A DNA stretch of 6,198 bases from the NCBI GenBank assembly GCA_964373615.1, contig CAYJVP010000061.1:1-6198 (forward strand), in the 5' to 3' direction. The position numbers and the translations under genes are program-made. Numbering within the stretch: position 1 is the stretch's first letter; every line of letters starts with the position of its first letter. Positions 1 through 5,836 of this stretch are shown piece after piece. The notes beneath the pieces were generated by a model. That model saw nothing but the letters and a program-made list of their open reading frames with translations. It was not told the DNA's origin and ran no database searches. Origin of the DNA: CAYJVP01 sp964373615. Its GTDB lineage: Bacteria > Patescibacteriota > Patescibacteriia > UBA9934 > GWF2-40-263.

Positions 1-38
1 CGAGGCGGAAAAATTCATTTCTCCCTATCCGGAAAATA

Positions 39-503
39 TCACGTCTCTTCTACATGAGCACTGCCCGGCTTTGACTGACGCTTTTCGGCCATCTTCATCT
101 CCCGCAGCGAAAGCCAGAGGAAAACGACGAGAAGCAAAACTGTATTGAGCGGCGCCACCCAAAAGGCAAACTCTTTCCCGAAACTCTCGAGCGCCATGAG
201 ACCGCCAAGCATGCCGATCGAATACATCGCGCCATTTTTTAGATAAGCAAACTTAGATACGACGTTGATACCCTTGATCGTAACCTCGCGCACAACGAAC
301 GCGCCGATGCCATTGCCGATCAGGATAAGCGGCACGGACATGGTGAAGGCAAACGCACCAATGACGCCATCAAATGAAATGCTCAACGAGAAACGCGTAC
401 TTCTTTTCCTCAAGAAACAACCAGGCAAGAAAGACGAAAAAAAGTTACACCCCGTCGCCTAAAAAACGATAAGACCGAAAATGGCGATGATCGTTTGGAA
501 CAT
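39..503 (-). pseudogene. Broken DUF475 / TerC-like integral membrane protein gene
   Basis: The 3' part (about 390 down to 42) reads as an intact C-terminal portion of the DUF475 (TerC-like) membrane family: FDGVIGAFAFT, then a GNGIGAFVVRE-type stretch, then YLKNGAMYSIG, a hydrophobic segment and a charged tail. The gene should start at the ATG at 503-501, two bases after the femX-like stop, and opens with MFQTIIAIFGLIVF, which fits the family's first membrane helix. It hits a stop at 461-459. In another frame, LFFVFLAWLFLEEKKYAF (444 to about 390) follows a stop at 447-445 and matches the family's central helix. The three fragments keep family order but lie in three frames, and large parts between them (first loop and helices; the middle region before FDGV) are missing. 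I infer two internal deletions plus a nonsense change. DUF475 function is not established; TerC relatives are linked to metal or tellurite handling. An intact downstream product from a start near 428 is possible but would lack most of the membrane domain. Confidence 0.75.
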
Positions 504-505
504 AC

Positions 506-1492
506 CTAACCACGTGAACGTATAAAACGCGCCATCTTTCGCCCTATCGTATACAGGCTGTATCGAAGCGGGTCCAGAACAAGATCAAATGTCCCAGGAC
601 ACACGACCTCTTCCCCGCCGAATCCTTTTTTAAATCGCGTGATCCCAGCCCATGGGTCGTCCGGTTTGTCAGAGTTTGCAATACCCCACCAATCATAGGC
701 CCGCAAGCCTCTGACTTTCGCGTCTTTCAAGAGCTCCCAATGCAGCAGATGTGGAGCCATGACCTGACGACTCTCGAAACGCGATGCGCCGTGAAGGTAG
801 GTGCGCGCTCCGGCAAAATCGATTGTGATGGCGACGGCAAGCGCCTCAGATCCGAGGCGGGCCACAAAGAGAGCCGTTCCGGGGACTTCGGTCAGGATCT
901 TCTCATAGTGGCGCCGTCTGTGAAGTCGGAATCCGTCGCGCTTGGCCGTTTCAACAAAAATCGGCCAGACCTCCGCGAGGCGCTTCGCTTCCGCCTTCTC
1001 AACGCGCACGCCTTTGCGCTCGGAGAGGCGAATATTGTAGCGCGTTTTGGGATGCATGTCAGAAAGGAGCGTCTGAAGATCGCTGTCGAGCGATAAGATC
1101 AAGGTGCGAGATGGACTCACGGATGTGGTCGCCACGAGCCGTCTTTCCACGGACGGCATCGCCCCTTGCCTTGCCGGTTCCATGCGCACAAAAAAAACGT
1201 TCTTCTGGCGGGCAAAAAAATGGGAAACCGCCGCAAGCAGATCCGTGCCTTCTCTGGCGCCCGTCGAAAACACGGGGCCGCGCGGACAAAAAACGTATTG
1301 CCACCCACATGGCAGAGCCTTGGACTCCAAACTCGCGATACCGACGAGTTCCTCTCCCTGAAAGAAACCAACACGCGCGGCATGGTGCAACGCCCCCCAC
1401 TCCCACGAATGCAAAAACGCTCCAGAGCGCGGAGCGTAGGCCAAAAGAAACGAGCTCCAACGTTCACGATCGTCAAAAGGGCGAACATCCAT
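506..1492 (-). CDS. FemAB/FemX-like aminoacyltransferase (peptidoglycan bridge formation)
   Basis: This 328-residue protein belongs to the FemAB family: two GNAT folds that move an amino acid from aminoacyl-tRNA onto the lipid II stem peptide at the cytoplasmic face. Visible signatures, in order: FLHSWEWG (26-33), CPRGPV (69-74), HPKTRYNIR (147-155, followed by SERKGV), YLHGASR before a MAPHLLHWE helix, YDWWGI (266-271) and ITRFKKGFGGE (284-294), then the usual GTFDLVLDPLRY end. I chose the ATG at 1492 because the family begins close to this point and because it lies one base after the ruvA stop; the reading frame is open upstream to 1651, but that extension lies inside ruvA and is basic and unlike the family. 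No hydrophobic anchor is seen. The 1-base gap suggests translational coupling to ruvA. Which amino acid is transferred cannot be read from the sequence. Confidence 0.9.
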   Translation of the reverse strand: MDVRPFDDRERWSSFLLAYAPRSGAFLHSWEWGALHHAARVGFFQGEELVGIASLESKALPCGWQYVFCPRGPVFSTGAREGTDLLAAVSHFFARQKNVFFVRMEPARQGAMPSVERRLVATTSVSPSRTLILSLDSDLQTLLSDMHPKTRYNIRLSERKGVRVEKAEAKRLAEVWPIFVETAKRDGFRLHRRRHYEKILTEVPGTALFVARLGSEALAVAITIDFAGARTYLHGASRFESRQVMAPHLLHWELLKDAKVRGLRAYDWWGIANSDKPDDPWAGITRFKKGFGGEEVVCPGTFDLVLDPLRYSLYTIGRKMARFIRSRG

Positions 1493-1493
1493 A

Positions 1494-2039
1494 CTAACGC
1501 GACAGAAACTTGAGCGCGGCGCGGATCCGATCTTCCGTTGTCGCCGCCTCAATCCCGGATAACGCTTCCTCGGCCTGCCGACGCGCATAGCCGAGCCCCA
1601 CAAGCGCTTCCATCGCGTCGACGTCACGTGCCGCGGCAAACGGTTCATCAATAAGCGCCCCTTTGAGCTCCAAAATTATTTTCTGCGCGGTTTTTGTTCC
1701 AATCCCCGGAATGTCCGTCAAAAACGTGAGATTCCCCTTCATGATGTTCCCCTTCACTTCATCGACCACGCCGCTGAACACGATCTTTTGTGCGCTGCGC
1801 GGACCCACGCCAGAGACATTGATGAGTTTCCAAAAAAGTTCGAGCGCCTCGAGGCTCAAAAAACCAAACAGTTCGCGTTCGCTCTCACGAATCACTTCGT
1901 GTGTGTAAAGTCTCATCTCGCCCGTGAGTTCGTGCGCGCGGTCTTCCGGCAAAATCACTTTATATCCAATCCCTTGTACCTCAAAAATGAGAAATCCAAC
2001 GCCGTGCTGTATCACCGTGCCATGCAAAGTCGTAATCAT
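1494..2039 (-). CDS. ruvA: Holliday junction branch migration protein RuvA
   Basis: RuvA binds four-way DNA junctions as a tetramer and recruits the RuvB motor. The 181-residue protein has the full order: an N-terminal OB fold (about 1-62, starting MITTLHGTV with VQGIGYKV at 21-28), two helix-hairpin-helix motifs (VSGVGPRSA about 75-83 and IPGIGTKTA about 110-118), a short linker (about 129-140) and a C-terminal RuvB-binding helical domain (about 141-181). It is somewhat shorter than the 203-residue E. coli protein, mainly in the linker. In the acidic pin the E. coli Glu-Asp pair aligns with Glu52-Ser53 here, so one acidic residue appears to be lost. The start overlaps the stop of the upstream HD gene by 4 bases (ATGA at 2039-2036), and femX follows after one base. 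Neither ruvB nor ruvC is in the window. Confidence 0.96.
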   Translation of the reverse strand: MITTLHGTVIQHGVGFLIFEVQGIGYKVILPEDRAHELTGEMRLYTHEVIRESERELFGFLSLEALELFWKLINVSGVGPRSAQKIVFSGVVDEVKGNIMKGNLTFLTDIPGIGTKTAQKIILELKGALIDEPFAAARDVDAMEALVGLGYARRQAEEALSGIEAATTEDRIRAALKFLSR

Positions 2040-3235
2040 ACCTGCTTTCGAAACGTCATGATGCGCTTTTCAATCTCGCCGACGGCCGTTCCCGGCAACG
2101 AAGGGAGAAATCCCTCACCGCGGGCAACGGCATGGATCGCGGAAAGGGTCTTGCCAAATTCCGGACCAGGATTTGCGCCAAGTAACGATAACAAGGAATC
2201 TCCGTCCAATCCAGCCGCCTTCAAGCGCTGCCGCTCCTCGCGCTTTGCCTTCTCCGCGCGTTCACGCGCTCGCTCCTCTTTCTTCCACGGCGCATAGTCA
2301 TGCTCGGAGATAAGAAAATTCACAACCAACGATGGATCGTGCCACGCTCCACGAATGCTTCCGCGACGCGAAGCGCACACGGCGTCCAAAAATAACGCCG
2401 CAAGAAAAAAATCCAAAAAATCATCCACGTCGCGGCCGTGATGCTTGGCGTAATCAACCAGATGCGCGTATCGGCGGACGTTCGGTTCCTGAAATCCAGA
2501 AATCGCATCCATGTGCTTCACGATGACATGATACACGTCGTCAATTTCCTCGGACGGAAGTCGACGCGCGTGCGCGATCCGAATCATGAACGCTCGCACA
2601 TCCGGACGAGCCACCACGGGACCGTGTCCAGGGTAGTGGATAAAAATTTGATACGCGAGAAAAAACTCGGCCTCAACAACAGCGGGGAGCTCGTTGACAC
2701 GCTCTGCGGCAAACGCCGCGTATACCTCCTGATATTTCTGCGTAAGGGCAAGACGCGTTTTGGCATCCGTGTCCCACGCGCGCGATTTTGGTTGGTTGAA
2801 TCCAAGGTCAGCCCCGCGCGAACCCGGCATGGCCTCAAACCACACCACGTGCGGCTTCCCAAGGTCATGACACAAAAGATAGACCTCAAGGGCGGCCGCA
2901 CGTTCCTTCACGATCTCCTCAAGCTCGTCCATCTCGCCTTCGTACCCTTTCATGCGACGGAATTCCTCGATGTCAATAAGATGGAGTTTCCCCTCGACGA
3001 TCGCGAAAAGCGCCATGAGCGCCAAGCGAAGGTGATGCTCGACAAACGGGCCTTCGGCGTGGTGATTGGGCGACTGCGGGCAGGCGAGAAGTTCGGCAAA
3101 CAAGGGCTCCCGGGCCAAGGCGCGAAGCGAGGCATCGGCGCGTTCACGCAACGCTTCATCCGCCTCCACGCGCGCCATTGCCGCGTCGAGGAATTCCGTC
3201 TGACCTCGCTCGTGAGTTGAAAGAGATCGCCACAT
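2036..3235 (-). CDS. HD-domain phosphohydrolase related to the C-terminal half of CCA-adding enzymes
   Basis: This 399-residue protein carries an HD metal-binding domain: NHHAEGPFVEHHL (57-69), CHDLGKP (122-128, the His-Asp pair), IHYPGHGPV (199-207) and VIVKHMD (237-243). A helical region with LDA at 283-285 follows, then a highly charged helix (about 318-343) and LGANPGPEFGK (352-362). The HD motif order, the PGH motif and the PGPEFGK-type tail resemble the second half of bacterial tRNA nucleotidyltransferases, which use it for tRNA binding and 2',3'-cyclic phosphatase activity. No nucleotidyltransferase head (GGxVRD, DxD) precedes it: the N-terminal 50 residues are a short helical stretch. 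I infer a stand-alone HD phosphohydrolase; substrate unknown. The start at 3235 has no clear Shine-Dalgarno; Met20 is an alternative. It is first in the operon with ruvA (4-base overlap). Its upstream region is mostly the 3260-3435 element. Confidence 0.8.
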   Translation of the reverse strand: MWRSLSTHERGQTEFLDAAMARVEADEALRERADASLRALAREPLFAELLACPQSPNHHAEGPFVEHHLRLALMALFAIVEGKLHLIDIEEFRRMKGYEGEMDELEEIVKERAAALEVYLLCHDLGKPHVVWFEAMPGSRGADLGFNQPKSRAWDTDAKTRLALTQKYQEVYAAFAAERVNELPAVVEAEFFLAYQIFIHYPGHGPVVARPDVRAFMIRIAHARRLPSEEIDDVYHVIVKHMDAISGFQEPNVRRYAHLVDYAKHHGRDVDDFLDFFLAALFLDAVCASRRGSIRGAWHDPSLVVNFLISEHDYAPWKKEERARERAEKAKREERQRLKAAGLDGDSLLSLLGANPGPEFGKTLSAIHAVARGEGFLPSLPGTAVGEIEKRIMTFRKQV

Positions 3236-3259
3236 AGTGATGTTATGCTGCTTTCTTTG

Positions 3260-3435
3260 GGGACTTCTGCAAAACTGCGTCGCCCGCCCAGCAGTCTGCT
3301 GGGCCCGCCCGGATGACCGGCATCCGGTCGGACGGGTTTCGTCTTCCGCCTTCGCTAAAGCTTTGGCGGACCAGCCGTAGCTTTACGCGAAGGCTGGCAC
3401 GGGTGACGAAAATCCATCAGTTTTTCAGAGGTCCC
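3260..3435 (-). mobile_element. MITE-like inverted-repeat element, copy A (176 bp)
   Basis: Read on the minus strand it begins GGGACCTCTGAAAAACTG, runs on through ATGGATTTTCGTC, and ends GACGCAGTTTTGCAGAAGTC plus CC. The two ends are imperfect inverted repeats. The first 31 bases match copy B (5841-5969) exactly, and the last 22 match with one change. The core is different and built of hairpins: a 6-bp stem (3371-3376 with 3392-3397), a 6-bp stem (3345-3350 with 3365-3370), a 7-bp stem (3309-3315 with 3321-3327) and a palindrome at 3287-3303. The arms CCTTCGC (3349-3355) and GCGAAGG (3387-3393) can also pair in an alternative fold. No ORF is seen. I see no target-site duplication at this copy, so it is older or rearranged. 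Its 3435 end supplies the last codons and stop of the PIN toxin gene. Confidence 0.75.
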
Positions 3436-3830
3436 AGGTCTTTAACGGTTATCTCCCGAACCTTTTTCAATGCTTTATCATTTGAATAAAAAATCCCTGC
3501 TTTCGCATCTATCGCGGTGGCAAGGTGAATCGCGTCCGGCGTCGCGACACGATAACGAGCACGAAGCTCCGAGGCCAATTCAACGATCGACTCGTTCATC
3601 CCAACGATCGTGAGATGCGGGAAACTTGTGATAAGCTCACGATACTGTGTCGCAAGATCGTAGCGTCCGAGTTGTTTTGGTCCGGTCAAAATCTCGATCA
3701 AACCAATGCTCGAAAAGACCGCCCCCAGTTCTCCGCTATGCACGCGACGCAGCAAAGCCTCTGCCGCTTTCACGTACCGCGGGTGTTCCTCCAGGAGATA
3801 AATCCAGACGGCAGTATCAAGACCTATCAT
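3417..3830 (-). CDS. vapC: PIN-domain toxin, VapC family
   Basis: VapC toxins are Mg-dependent RNases that cleave tRNA or rRNA when freed from the antitoxin. All four PIN acidic positions are visible in this 137-residue product: Asp5 (MIGLDTAVW), Glu46 (SSIGLIEILTGP), Asp99 (ATPDAIHLATAI) and Asp118 (YSNDKALKKV). I prefer the ATG at 3830 because it overlaps the antitoxin stop as ATGA and places Asp5 where the family has it; an in-frame ATG at 3839 is possible. The last codons (GPLKN and the TGA) lie inside the end of the inverted-repeat element at 3260-3435. The natural VapC end may have differed by a few residues, but the PIN core is whole, so activity is plausible. Confidence 0.88.
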   Translation of the reverse strand: MIGLDTAVWIYLLEEHPRYVKAAEALLRRVHSGELGAVFSSIGLIEILTGPKQLGRYDLATQYRELITSFPHLTIVGMNESIVELASELRARYRVATPDAIHLATAIDAKAGIFYSNDKALKKVREITVKDLGPLKN

Positions 3831-4069
3831 TTTTGCCATGAAGCGCGTTCGTGACGAATATAGGCCTGACCGCCACCAAGTTTCTTCCACAGATCTTTCC
3901 CAAGCCCTTTCAGGGCACGAACCGCATCGCGAGGGTGCGTCGTGACCAACGCGTGACGCTCATCAATCGGCTGAATGGTCACGCGTGTTCCTGCCTTGAG
4001 TCCCATCCGTCGACGGACGGATGTCGGGATCACGACCTGATATTTTGACGACAGTTTAGCTTGAGCCAT
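3827..4069 (-). CDS. vapB: AbrB/MazE-fold antitoxin of the VapBC pair
   Basis: This 80-residue protein has an N-terminal SpoVT-AbrB swapped-hairpin DNA-binding domain (KLSSKYQVVIPTSVRRRMGL at 5-24, then KAGTRVTIQP) and a C-terminal toxin-binding tail (about 47-80) with LKGLGKDLWKKL and YIRHERASW, typical of VapB partners of PIN toxins. I chose the ATG at 4069 because the AbrB domain begins at once after it; in-frame codons up to 4120 run through the promoter. There is no good Shine-Dalgarno, and a short leader is likely. The stop overlaps the vapC start by 4 bases. As in other VapB systems it probably represses its own promoter, which sits in a palindrome at 4079-4120. Confidence 0.9.
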   Translation of the reverse strand: MAQAKLSSKYQVVIPTSVRRRMGLKAGTRVTIQPIDERHALVTTHPRDAVRALKGLGKDLWKKLGGGQAYIRHERASWQK

Positions 4070-4078
4070 AAAATATAC

Positions 4079-4120
4079 TTGACTTAACTTTACTTTATAA
4101 AAAAGTAAAACTTTTGTCAA
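4079..4120 (-). promoter_or_regulatory. vapBC promoter inside a 42-bp imperfect palindrome (likely operator)
   Basis: On the minus strand, a perfect TTGACA (4120-4115) is followed at 17 bases by TAAAGT or at 15 bases by TATAAA. Both ends of the block read TTGAC inwards, and the arms TTTACTTT and AAAGTAAA flank a 5-base centre over the -10 region. The AT-rich palindrome stands out from its GC-rich surroundings. The predicted leader to the vapB ATG at 4069 is about 15 bases. Autorepression by VapB or VapBC is inferred from the layout. Confidence 0.7.
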
Positions 4121-4124
4121 CCAC

Positions 4125-4138
4125 TCGGCTACAGCCGA
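4125..4138 (-). terminator. Small hairpin directly after the DHH-like gene
   Basis: TCGGCTGTAGCCGA on the minus strand can form a 5-bp stem with a 4-base loop right behind the stop codon at 4141-4139. No T-run follows, so it would be a weak terminator at most. Confidence 0.2.
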
Positions 4139-4993
4139 CTATCTTGTGCGAAGAAACGCCTGAACATCTTCAAGGGTCACCCGCTTCTTCCTTCGCTCAT
4201 TCTTGTATCCCCAATTGCGATCCATGCCAAAGGTGAAACCGCCAAATTTTTTAAACAGGGCCATGGCGTGAGGGGACTCCTGAACGTAGATAAGCCCGCG
4301 TTTGCGCTCCACAAGAATAAGCGGGATCGGATGTTTCACCTGAAGCGCGATGATAAGCGACACGCGCGGACGCAGTTCCGCAAGGCTGTTGTCAACGATG
4401 AGCGTGTAGCCCATCCAAGCCTTTCGCGCTCGCCAAGCCTTTCGCGCTAACCGATCCTTGCGCGTCTCCGCCCTTGCATGAAGCCGTAACCCCATGAGTT
4501 TTTTCTGATACGCAAGAACGCGTTTAATCTCCAGGTCGCCGTATCCCTCCCGGCGCAGACCCCACACGAATCCGCGGTCCATGATCCCGACCCCACGCAC
4601 GAGTATTGGGTCGAATCCAAGCGATCGAAGCCTCGCGTCCGTAATGCGAAAGAGGTTCAGAAACTGTTCGAGTGACGATGGCAGAAGTCTGCCTGTTTTT
4701 GGATCATGCGCGCGATCAAGATCCGTGTAGTGGTGGTGATCGATGATCACGAGCTGAAAACCCATGCGCCGGAGTCTCACCTCGGTTCTCGCTCCAGGCA
4801 TCTCCACGATCACGACGCGCTTCCACCCGCCTTTTTTCAACGTCTCGACAAGCCTCGGTTCTTTCTCAAGGGTCGCGCCATGCGGCTGGTGCGATTCGAC
4901 AATGGAAAGCCCGAGCTTCTTTGCGAGCGCGAAAATCACGACCGCCTCTGGGTCGTTGGGAGGAACGACGAGGACAATATCTGCAGAGTTCAT
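4139..4993 (-). CDS. DHH-phosphoesterase-like protein with altered motifs
   Basis: The 284-residue product shows the hallmark DHH motif VIIDHHHYTDLDR (His-His in 85-88) at the right place after a Rossmann-like first half, and a C-terminal part (IALQVKHPIPLILVER, later FKKFGGFTFGMDRNWGY) that could be a DHHA1-like substrate domain. Classical DHH proteins (RecJ, NrnA, GdpP) start with an Asp/His-rich first motif and a second-motif Asp. Here the first is PPNDPEAVV (11-19) and the second seems to be Glu64 in IVEMPG. Metal binding may thus be partial, or the protein may be a divergent nuclease or phosphodiesterase. A basic stretch at 172-193 holds a small tandem repeat (ARKAWR/ARKAWM). The start at 4993 is the first in-frame ATG after a likely -10 box. 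It stands alone, with vapB about 70 bases downstream. The specific substrate is unknown. Confidence 0.7.
   Translation of the reverse strand: MNSADIVLVVPPNDPEAVVIFALAKKLGLSIVESHQPHGATLEKEPRLVETLKKGGWKRVVIVEMPGARTEVRLRRMGFQLVIIDHHHYTDLDRAHDPKTGRLLPSSLEQFLNLFRITDARLRSLGFDPILVRGVGIMDRGFVWGLRREGYGDLEIKRVLAYQKKLMGLRLHARAETRKDRLARKAWRARKAWMGYTLIVDNSLAELRPRVSLIIALQVKHPIPLILVERKRGLIYVQESPHAMALFKKFGGFTFGMDRNWGYKNERRKKRVTLEDVQAFLRTR
4415..4448 (+). repeat. Two tandem copies of an 18-bp unit
   Basis: CCAAGCCTTTCGCGCT occurs at 4415-4430 and again at 4433-4448, offset by exactly 18 bases. It keeps the frame of the DHH-like gene and duplicates six residues (ARKAWR then ARKAWM). It looks like slippage in a basic, probably surface-exposed helix. 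Confidence 0.85.
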
Positions 4994-5002
4994 ATCGCCG
5001 TC

Positions 5003-5008
5003 ATTCTA
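5003..5008 (-). promoter_or_regulatory. Extended -10 box for the DHH-like gene
   Basis: On the minus strand TGTTAGAAT gives TAGAAT (5 of 6 to consensus) with an upstream TGn. No good -35 box is visible at 16-18 bases. Only nine bases separate it from the ATG at 4993, so transcription would start about three bases before the start codon: a nearly leaderless message, in agreement with the lack of a Shine-Dalgarno. Confidence 0.45.
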
Positions 5009-5213
5009 ACACAAAAACAAGGCCCGGAAAGCCTCGCCTATTCCCCCGTATCAGCACAGCAAAAATGTCGCGCCTTGTCAGACAAGGCCCGGCGAGAGAG
5101 CTCGAGCTCTCGCTAACGAAACGGAACAAATCTGCCGCGCTGGTGTGGATGGGCGACCGCACGGAGTTTACCGCGCGGTCGCCCGTTGGGCGGATGGCTA
5201 GCAAGCCACCCGT
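5009..5213. other. GC-rich intergenic block with dense palindromes, no confident gene
   Basis: Several perfect inverted repeats are packed here: GCCTTGTC-A-GACAAGGC (5072-5088), GAGAGCTC/GAGCTCTC (5096-5111), a 10-bp stem GGGCGACCGC/GCGGTCGCCC (5151-5160 with 5175-5184, 14-base loop) and TGGCT/AGCCA with flanking pairs (about 5188-5214). ACAAGGCCCGG occurs twice (5017-5027 and 5082-5092). None is followed by a T-run. A short plus-strand ORF (5149-5235, 28 codons from ATG) runs through the last two hairpins but has no ribosome site or recognisable family. The block could hold a structured RNA, a decayed element or recombination sites; I cannot tell which. Confidence 0.5.
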
Positions 5214-5375
5214 CTACCGGGGGATATTGGAGTAGCTGCGCCCCAGCCACTCCTCGACGGCCGCCGCGAACTCCTCCGCGGAGTAGGCGGCCGCCCCGGT
5301 CCGCTGGTCCCGCGCCATTTGTCTGATCGGCAGATGGCGATAGGCGCGGATGGCAATCACTTCTCTTTGACACAT
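5214..5375 (-). CDS. Possible small GC-rich ORF (53 residues), unrecognised
   Basis: From an ATG at 5375 the frame stays open for 53 codons (stop TAG at 5216-5214). The end reads YSAEEFAAAVEEWLGRSYSN before IPR and the middle is MARDQRTGAAA (internal Met at residue 20). Third codon positions are almost all G or C, as in real high-GC genes, and the acidic-alanine helix looks protein-like. GTG at residue 6 is another possible start. There is no clear Shine-Dalgarno. The GC content is higher than in its neighbours, which may mean foreign origin. It diverges from the plus-strand antitoxin and its 5' end overlaps that gene's promoter. I do not recognise the family. A 7-bp stem (5259-5265 with 5286-5292) could instead mean that the DNA is shaped by structure rather than by coding. 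Confidence 0.3.
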   Translation of the reverse strand: MCQREVIAIRAYRHLPIRQMARDQRTGAAAYSAEEFAAAVEEWLGRSYSNIPR

Positions 5376-5413
5376 TTTTGATTGACGATACGACTGCGTC
5401 TTGATAACGTATC
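5367..5413 (+). promoter_or_regulatory. Promoter/operator region of the second toxin-antitoxin operon
   Basis: Two -35-like boxes are visible: a perfect TTGACA at 5367-5372 and TTGACG at 5382-5387. The -10 candidates are weak (TACGAC 5389-5394; GATAAC 5403-5408 at 15 bases from the second box). An inverted repeat GATACG (5387-5392) and CGTATC (5408-5413) spans the likely transcription start, as in an autoregulated toxin-antitoxin operon. Operator function is inferred. Confidence 0.4.
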
Positions 5414-5418
5414 ACTGT

Positions 5419-5643
5419 ATGGCAACCATGATTCGCGTTCCCAAAACAGAATATCAACGTCTCTCCTCGATCGCCAAACGTTACGAGATGCTTCGGCGCG
5501 CCTTCACTGCCAACTTCTTTGAACAGCCATCGACAAAAAGCCGCAAGGAAGTATTGAAGGCGCTCTCTGCCAGCGGTAAATACAACCAGGCGTTCTTGCA
5601 ATCAGTCCAAGCCGGACTCAAAGATTCGAGCTACTTCCGCTGA
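5419..5643 (+). CDS. Antitoxin-like protein of a RelE/ParE-type pair
   Basis: This 74-residue helical, charged protein begins MATMIRVPKTEYQRL and continues SIAKRYEMLRRAF, the pattern of small antitoxins placed directly upstream of RelE/ParE-fold toxins. The rest (EVLKALSASGKYNQAFLQSV) would be the toxin-wrapping helix. I chose ATG 5419; ATG 5428 (MIRVP) is also plausible, and the frame is open upstream to a TTG at 5401. There is no Shine-Dalgarno for either. The stop (5641-5643) is one base before the toxin ATG, so the two are coupled. Since the toxin gene is interrupted, this may now be an orphan antitoxin, kept as a repressor or simply not yet lost. Confidence 0.75.
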   Translation: MATMIRVPKTEYQRLSSIAKRYEMLRRAFTANFFEQPSTKSRKEVLKALSASGKYNQAFLQSVQAGLKDSSYFR

Positions 5644-5836
5644 TATGGTCTCTCTCCCGCTGTCAAAGCGTTTGGAGAAGTACCTGAAGACCCGCAACAT
5701 CGATGCTACTTTTTACAAGCAGCTCACTTTGTTCTTGGGGAATCCCTTTCACCCGAGCCTGCGTACCGAGGTACTTGAACCAAAACATCTGCATCTGTAC
5801 AGCTTTCGCGTCACGCGTGCCTATCGTGCGATTTTC

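Noticed and set aside
1..18. Possible start of another minus-strand gene (ATG at 18-16, preceded by GGATAGGGAG)
   Set aside because: Only six codons are inside the window, and the purine-rich stretch is too close to the ATG to be decisive.
1493..1651. N-terminal extension of the FemX-like protein up to 1651
   Set aside because: The extra 53 residues lie inside ruvA, are very basic and do not resemble the family; the ATG at 1492 fits both the family and the gene spacing.
2438..3220. Plus-strand ORF of 260 codons opposite the HD gene
   Set aside because: The minus-strand HD frame has clear catalytic motifs and operon coupling; the plus frame has none.
3236..3275. Promoter for the HD-ruvA-femX operon using TTGCAG from the end of element copy A and CATAAC
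   Set aside because: Both boxes are poor and the spacing is about 19 bases; the idea that the element drives the operon is not supported well enough.
3287..3397. Hairpins in copy A as a CRISPR array or an intrinsic terminator
   Set aside because: There is no regular repeat-spacer spacing, the hairpins differ from each other, and no T-run follows any of them.
5149..5235. Plus-strand 28-codon ORF (MGDRTEFTARSP...)
   Set aside because: Short, without ribosome site, overlapping two hairpins and the opposite small ORF; kept only as part of the description of the block.
5113..5601. Minus-strand ORF of 162 codons across the antitoxin gene and the GC-rich block
   Set aside because: It is antisense to the well-supported antitoxin, has an irregular composition (Gly/Arg-rich repeats) and no family signature.
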